Assembly: GCF_018873765.1 (NCBI RefSeq)
Contig: NC_057925.1
Span: 30,348,646-30,412,645 of the forward strand
Length of the DNA stretch: 64,000 bases
Direction of reading: 5' to 3'
Source of the DNA: Telopea speciosissima
Lineage: Eukaryota > Streptophyta > Magnoliopsida > Proteales > Proteaceae
The notes beneath the pieces are model-generated. The model ran no database searches and was not told the origin of the DNA. It saw only the letters and a list, made by a program, of their open reading frames with translations. The position numbers were made by a program, and so were the translations under genes. Shown here in pieces: positions 58,901-64,000 of the stretch (positions within the stretch are counted from its first letter, which is position 1; each line of letters begins with the position of its first letter).

Positions 58901-59211
58901 TACAACCTAAGGTTGGTATCATCCCTTGAATGTTTTAGTTAAAGCATTTTTAGACCCAAACATCAATTTGCATGATTGATTTGATGATGAGAACTCAATT
59001 CCATTCATGCATGTTAAACCCCAACACAAATATCAAATTTTGCTACTCTGTAGATTGACCTCCTCGTAGTTAAAATGACATAACTCCAAAATCCAAACTT
59101 CATTTTCTTTGAATCCAATTTTTCTAGAAACTAGAGAAGGAACCATTATCCAATTATGTCTCTAAATGAACAGAAATTTCATTTCAATCCAAGCAATTCA
59201 TCAAATAAAAT

Positions 59212-59264
59212 CTCTGGGAGATGCACTGGGCGATTGACCCATACACCCAGTGAAACGCCCAGAG
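59212..59264 (+). repeat. LTR hairpin copy 1
   Basis: Outer stem CTCTGGG (59212-59218) pairs with CCCAGAG (59258-59264). Inner stem CACTGGG (59224-59230) pairs with CCCAGTG (59246-59252). Symmetric internal loops of 5 bases and a 15-base apical loop. Confidence 0.75.
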
Positions 59265-60258
59265 TGTAAAAAATGGGCATTTTGCATTCCAGGACTTTGG
59301 GAACCAGTTCCTTGGTGTGTAACCACCTCATACATGTGCATTGGGATTTTAAGAAACATTCCCTACCTTTGGAACCATGTGGACCCCACCTATGTAGCTA
59401 AAATGGTGAAGAATCAAGTTACAAATGCATTTTAGATATGGGACAGCTTGGGCCAAAAAGACCCCAGTGGCCCCTGGCCTATAAATAGAAGGGCCCAACC
59501 CTTATTTTGTTTTCCCTACTATTCCTAGCAGTAGAGAGGAAAAAGAGAGAGAAAGAAAGAAAGAGAGGGAGAAGGAAGGAGAACAAGAAGAGAACTGGGG
59601 TTTTGGACTTGTGAAGTCTTGATCGAGTTTACCCAAGGCTTGAAGGTAATCAACCAGAGCCCATACTACCTCCTTCACCATAAAATGTGTTCTGTTCTTG
59701 GTGTTCGAGGTCAGATCCATAAGCCAAATAGTCATGCCTTTACATGTATATTGTAAAAACATCATCTAGGGTACCAGGACAGCCATGGATCATCCATGCA
59801 TGCTTAGATTTCACATGTTTTATTTATTATCTACACTAAATATAACCTGTTAGTTCATAAATTTTGTTTCCAGCCATGTTAGATAGATGGTTTCATGATA
59901 AAACATGTTTATATCTTATAAATGATAAGCTAGAGACTTAGATCTTTGCATGCATGCTAGGTTTAGGGTGTTATGGCTTAGGATAGTTGCTGTAATGGGT
60001 AGATGTGACTAATCATGAACGAAATATAGGGATTAAAGTGGTTACATGTTGGATTACAGCCTTGCATACTTGAATTTCTTTGATGCTTGGACCCAAACCA
60101 TCAACCCCTTAGTAAACTATGTTAAGGAATCCGTAAACCCTTTTGCATTAGCTTAATTATATGTAATACTACCCCCTGGAATCATCCCAAATCGAAAATG
60201 GGAAGGATCCAGCAGCCAAAATCAGTTTTTGAATTAAAAAAACTCGTGTTAAACAGGG

Positions 60259-60309
60259 ACTGGGCGATTCACTGGGAGTTGCACCCAAACGCCCAGTGAA
60301 AGGCCCAGT
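60259..60309 (+). repeat. LTR hairpin copy 2
   Basis: Outer stem ACTGGGC (60259-60265) pairs with GCCCAGT (60303-60309). Inner stem CACTGGG (60270-60276) pairs with CCCAGTG (60292-60298). Internal loops are 4 by 4 (gatt/aaag) and the apical loop is 15 bases. Confidence 0.75.
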
Positions 60310-60529
60310 GGTTGATTTGTGACCAAACCTAATCCAAACCTTATGGGACTTCACCCACAGCCCCAAAATAATATTTATAACATAAAAACGATCATGAACC
60401 CCTACCCCGTGTAACCCTGCTGTCCTCACTTTGGGTGCACCAATGAGCCCCATTGGCCATGATCCAAAGAGGGGCCATGAGCCCAAAACATAAGCCAACA
60501 TGGGGAAACCCCCTCTGTTGCTGTATTTT

Positions 60530-60588
60530 ATTCTCTGGGTGATGCACTGGGCGTTTCACCCTAAGGCCCAGTGCAAGTCCCAGAGAAT
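60530..60588 (+). repeat. LTR hairpin copy 3, the most perfect
   Basis: Outer stem ATTCTCTGGG (60530-60539) pairs with CCCAGAGAAT (60579-60588), ten perfect pairs. Inner stem GCACTGGGC (60544-60552) pairs with GCCCAGTGC (60566-60574), nine perfect pairs. Internal loops are 4 by 4 (tgat/aagt) and the apical loop is 13 bases. Confidence 0.82.
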
Positions 60589-62042
60589 TACAGCTTAGTG
60601 ATTATGAACTCAAACCTGAATCAAACCCAACCTAGACCAACCCTAGGATATTAATCTCATCTGAACCATGTTTGACATATCCTAATGGTCTGGTTAACTT
60701 AGGTTATAACCCCTAGCACGAGGCACAATGTCAAACACCGACTAGGACCGAGCCGGCTGAAGGACAAACGGGATTGACACAAGGTGAGTGGAATTACAAC
60801 CATGGGTATAGGAGTAACATGACTGATGAGTCATGCCAATAACAATGGCAATAATTACTGTTTTATTCATTTAAATTGCTTATATTCCTATTTTATTTCT
60901 GATTCATATCTGTTGGCTATTGGAATTGAATGCTAATGTTATACATGTGAAAATGCTAGATTAGATGCCGTAGTCGGCTTAGAAATGGGATACGGTTGAC
61001 CACCTGACACATACTATGTCAAATAAAATGCATTTGGTTAGGGTATCATCACCCATGCTATGAACCCTTGCCAACAGGGGTTTAGGTGTTGGATATCACA
61101 AAAGTGTGAGGCCAATGTCCTGAAGGGCATTGCTCGGTTAGTTGGCTCATCGGGTCACTAGGACAGGTGATGTCTGTTGGCCCATCAGTTAATAGAGCTG
61201 GTGGTAGCACAGTGGTAACCTAGAGTGCCGATCGGGCTGACCTTGGGAAGGGATGCTGGAGCCGACTGGTCTTCTCTGACAGCTCAATGGGTGTATCGTG
61301 GGAAGGGGTTAGAGGCTGGCACCAGGGATACATGTATTGGGGATTGTAGTAGCACTTTTACCTGCATTAGTTTTGATGCTAGGTGATTTAATAATAATAA
61401 AGAACCTCATTTCATACATGATTCATTTAGTTGTGCTTGCATGTACATGCATGGTTATATTTCATTCACGGGCTCGGTGGAGTTCACACTCTTGTATATT
61501 TCTTTTTAGATAATACCACAGGTGGACATCTCGATAGCTAGGAGACTCATTTCGCTAAGGAGGATGTTGGTGATTATGACCATTTGAGTTTGGACCCCGA
61601 GGGAGGTTATCCCTCTTGTGCGTGTGACTAGGGTAGCCCTTGAGGATGACCCTTAAGGGATGGACAACATACTAATCTAACATTTTGGGGACTCTCTTTG
61701 GGTAGATAGGATATACTAACCCCCCTTATCGTGTGTAGCTTGCTTGGGCTCTTGATGTTATAGCCCTCTTTTGTATTTTGTAAAGCTATTGGTTAGAAAA
61801 GTATTGACTGTATAATCAAAGTGGTGAAATGGAGCAATGAACAATGTACTATTTATTTTAAATGTTTAATGATAAGGTTTAGCTTTCGTAATACTCTGTA
61901 TCTCTTTTTATCCATTGTTATGGGTATGTGTGTTTGTGAGTTATATTAACTGCTTCTGGATCTTGGGGATTTGGCAAATGTTGTCATACATTCCGAGTTA
62001 CTTGCCCAATCCTGCCAGGGGGTGGTTTGGGGCACGACAAAG

Positions 62043-62054
62043 TGGTATCAGATC
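62043..62054 (+). promoter_or_regulatory. Primer-binding site, initiator Met tRNA type
   Basis: tggtatcagatc lies three bases after the LTR. The canonical Del/Tekay site is TGGTATCAGAGC, so 11 of 12 bases match. It primes reverse transcription. Confidence 0.85.
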
Positions 62055-62680
62055 GAGAAGCTCTTTCTATACTCACAAACAGTGGAGATAGGATAACTAC
62101 TAACATAGAATCAAAAGAACAAATAGATAAACAAACTTGAGATAATCTTGTGGATAAAATACCATAGGAACTAACATAATGTGAAGATAACAAGATTTTA
62201 TAAAGCAAACGAGTATAAGCTATTACACCTTGTTTGAGACTGGAAGTACTACTTCCGAACTACAACTTGGAGAGGAAAGTACAACTGATAACAGGCAAAA
62301 AAAAAAAGACTTGAACAGTTTGCCTTCTAGTTACAGGTACAAAAAAAACACATCCCATCCTATCTTAGTGCTTACTTCCATTGTATTATTTATGAATTCT
62401 CATGTTTGTAGCTACACATCTCTATACGTGCGATGTTTTACTATTATGCCGTACCATAGCAAATGTTAGCTTGTACGCATAAGTACAAATTAGAATCTTC
62501 CTTAGTTAGGAATTGTAGATTTATTTATGCCCAAGGTTCCTTTTCAAAGAAACAACCATGGTTAACACAAGATCCAACTAGGATGGTTGTCTTTGGAGAG
62601 GCCCTTGATTTGTTCCAGTAGTTAGACTACCAAACGGAGTCAAAGCTCAAAACTTTGAAGTGTCAGTCACTTCGGTAAGG

Positions 62681-63014
62681 ATGCCCGGGGACCTTCCAAA
62701 TCCGGTGCCTGCGACCCCTCCAGCTCTTGCCATGGCACCACCTCTGGCTATGGCTGCCGATGAACTGAATACCATCATGGCAAACATGATGCGGATCATG
62801 TAGCAACAACAAGAATTATTGGCCCATATGACCACTCAGTTCACGACCATGATGTAGCAGCAAGCGATGCCACCACCCAATCAGCCTCCATAATTTCCAC
62901 CTCTGGTGCCTCAACGTGTTGTAGACAACTCCACTACTGGGGTAATGGAGAGGTTCAAGAAACTTCAGCCACCCACTTTTTCTAAGATCGGCTCAGAGGC
63001 AATTGTGAGGGCAA
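62681..63014 (+). pseudogene. gag start of the Del/Tekay-type element, three stops, truncated
   Basis: ATG 62681 opens MPGDLPNPVPATPPALAM and continues, through stops at 62801 (TAG), 62855 (TAG) and 62891 (TAA), to GVMERFKKLQPPTFSKIGS, the conserved start of the chromovirus capsid region (F-x-KL-x-PPTF). Each stop sits in a Gln-rich context and is one C-to-T change from CAG or CAA. Homology ends near 63014, where unrelated LTR-like sequence begins, so the rest of the element was deleted or displaced. Confidence 0.75.
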
Positions 63015-64000
63015 TGATATGGTGGGGGATTGCTACGTGTCCTCTATCTTATCCCTCTTTGGGGAGAAGAGAGAGGTGAATTGAATGTTTGGAGTCGCCA
63101 CCTAGAGGAGGGTCTAGGACCCAAGATTGTAATGTAATGACTCTCATAAAATGCCCTTTTGGAGATAAATGGTCCGTTGGTCTGGGTACGGGTCAAGTTA
63201 CGGTTCAGAGAAGGTATTAGGCACCCCAGTCCGCCCGGCCTAGCCGGTCGCTCTATTATTGGACATAATGGGAAAGACAACATGCTTTAAAGGTGAAGTA
63301 CTATAATGAAGATAAAGTGAATTGTAAAGTATAGAAGGAGATAAGAAATCACATACCCGGTGGTTTGGCTGTGAAACAAAGGTTAGTATACTGAAAGTAA
63401 GAAAAAGGGACTCACATCCTAGTAAACCTAAGCATGGTAGGCTCTAGGCTAACATGGAAGATGGGGTGTGCATGTGATGAAAATAAAAGAGAAGGGAAAT
63501 AAAAATAAGCTAGACATGCTAAGAGAAATAGCGAAGCCTATCGGGGTAGGGATCATGTGAGTATGCATGGAAAACACATAAAGATGTGTAAAACATACAA
63601 AGTAGTAAAACATGTGGGAAACATAGGTCAAAGAAGAAGAAAGAAGAAAAAGAAATAAGTGAGAAAAACAACATGGGAGAAGGTGTGATCACCATCTAGA
63701 GAGATGGGATCATACCCTACTGAGAGATGCAAAACAGAATAAGTAAAAAGCAAACAACCCAATGAAAATAAAAGAATGAAATCAAAGCCTACCTGATAGA
63801 TGGAAGACCAAAAAGGTGGGAGTGGAGGTTCCCCTTTTGTAACTCAGGAGATTTGTATGGGGAGCAAGTATTGCCGCTTGTGGTGGCTTCTCTTGGCTCT
63901 TGTACTTAGCACTACCTTGGGCAAGCTGAGGGATCTTCGGAGCGGTGTCTCCAAGTATGGTTGTAGGTATATGAGATAGTGAGGGTCTGAAGTAGTGATG
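63015..64000 (-). mobile_element. Start of another Tat/Ogre-like LTR, cut by the window edge
   Basis: Minus-strand reading shows ggggtgcctaataccttctc (about 63230-63211) and ggtggcgactcc (about 63103-63092). These are the same two landmarks as in the Tat 3' LTR near 27.7 kb, in the same order and spacing range, but the sequence between differs, so it is a different family. a/g-rich non-coding sequence continues to the window end. No LTR boundary can be set. Confidence 0.4.

Larger units (their letters stand above)
27600..59011 (-). mobile_element. Degenerate Tat-type Ty3/gypsy retrotransposon, host of nested insertions
   Basis: Read on the minus strand, the visible order is gag (58573-58900, then 47965-46740), protease (about 46660-46400), RT (45349-44444), RNase H (44363-44091), a second archaeal-type RNase H (43907-43692), integrase (43677-42861, then 34597-34209), a sense ORF (about 33900-32990), an antisense PMD gene (29773-32662) and a 3' LTR (from 28640). 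The extra RNase H and extra ORFs near the 3' LTR are features of the Tat lineage. Two later elements interrupt it at 34603-42855 and 47966-58572. Its 5' part is cut by a chromovirus LTR at about 59012, so no 5' LTR is seen. The left limit (27600) is approximate. Confidence 0.8.
59012..62039 (+). repeat. Del/Tekay-type chromovirus 5' LTR, about 3.0 kb
   Basis: It ends ggggcacgaca at 62039, directly before a primer-binding site matching initiator Met tRNA. The start is placed at TGTTAAACCCCAACA (59012) because it mirrors the end (TGT...ACA) and fits the usual TGTnAnACCCC start of this lineage; this border is less sure. TATA (tataaatag) lies at 59480-59488. A (ga)n-rich leader follows at 59530-59585. 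Three related hairpins lie inside (see separate entries). Long LTRs of this size are usual for Del/Tekay elements. Confidence 0.7.

Overview
The window is nuclear DNA from a flowering plant, almost entirely transposable elements. The evidence is a Mutator-like transposase with a SWIM finger, a two-gene PIF/Harbinger element, Ty3/gypsy elements of the Tat, Athila and Del/Tekay types, a fragment of a CC-NBS-LRR resistance gene and a small secreted cysteine-rich peptide gene with a plant-style intron. Most coding regions are broken by nonsense codons, so this looks like heterochromatic or intergenic sequence rather than a gene-rich segment. I cannot name the species.

Layout, left half. About 13-9497 is one Mutator-like element (MULE) with terminal inverted repeats of about 320-335 bp and a three-exon, nonsense-ridden transposase gene. 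GRF-type zinc-finger remnants lie inside its tail and just outside its right end. 11951-14645 holds a PIF/Harbinger pair: a Myb/SANT-like gene and a HARBI1-like transposase, both on the minus strand and both broken. 18809-19553 is a disabled gene for a secreted precursor carrying repeated cysteine-rich domains. 19883-24824 is bounded by inverted repeats. It contains the start of a CC-NBS-LRR gene split by a 1,529-bp solo LTR with a perfect 5-bp target duplication, plus a tRNA-like sequence. 25661-26362 is a small non-autonomous hAT-like element with an almost perfect 8-bp target duplication.

Layout, right half (about 27.6-64 kb). An old Tat-type element on the minus strand (3' LTR near 28.6 kb, integrase end near 34.2 kb, gag near 47-48 and 58.6 kb) is the host of a nest. 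Between its pol and its 3' LTR it carries an intron-containing plant-mobile-domain (PMD) gene in antisense, with its own TATA box and two tandem arrays. A plus-strand element with only gag and protease (34603-42855, duplication CTAGG) sits in its integrase. A nearly complete minus-strand Athila-type element (47966-58572, duplication TCCCT/TCCCC) sits in its gag. Upstream, a Del/Tekay-type chromovirus (LTR about 59012-62039, then a broken gag) interrupts it. Another Tat-like LTR begins near 63 kb and runs out of the window.

The two elements inserted in the Tat host share LTR starts, primer-binding site and polypurine tract. This suggests that the gag-protease element was mobilised by Athila-like relatives. 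The strongest candidates for something new are the antisense PMD gene with its arrays, three architecturally conserved hairpins in the chromovirus LTR, the multi-domain cysteine-rich precursor, and the R-gene fragment inside a TIR-bounded block. All calls come from reading the sequence; no database search was run.
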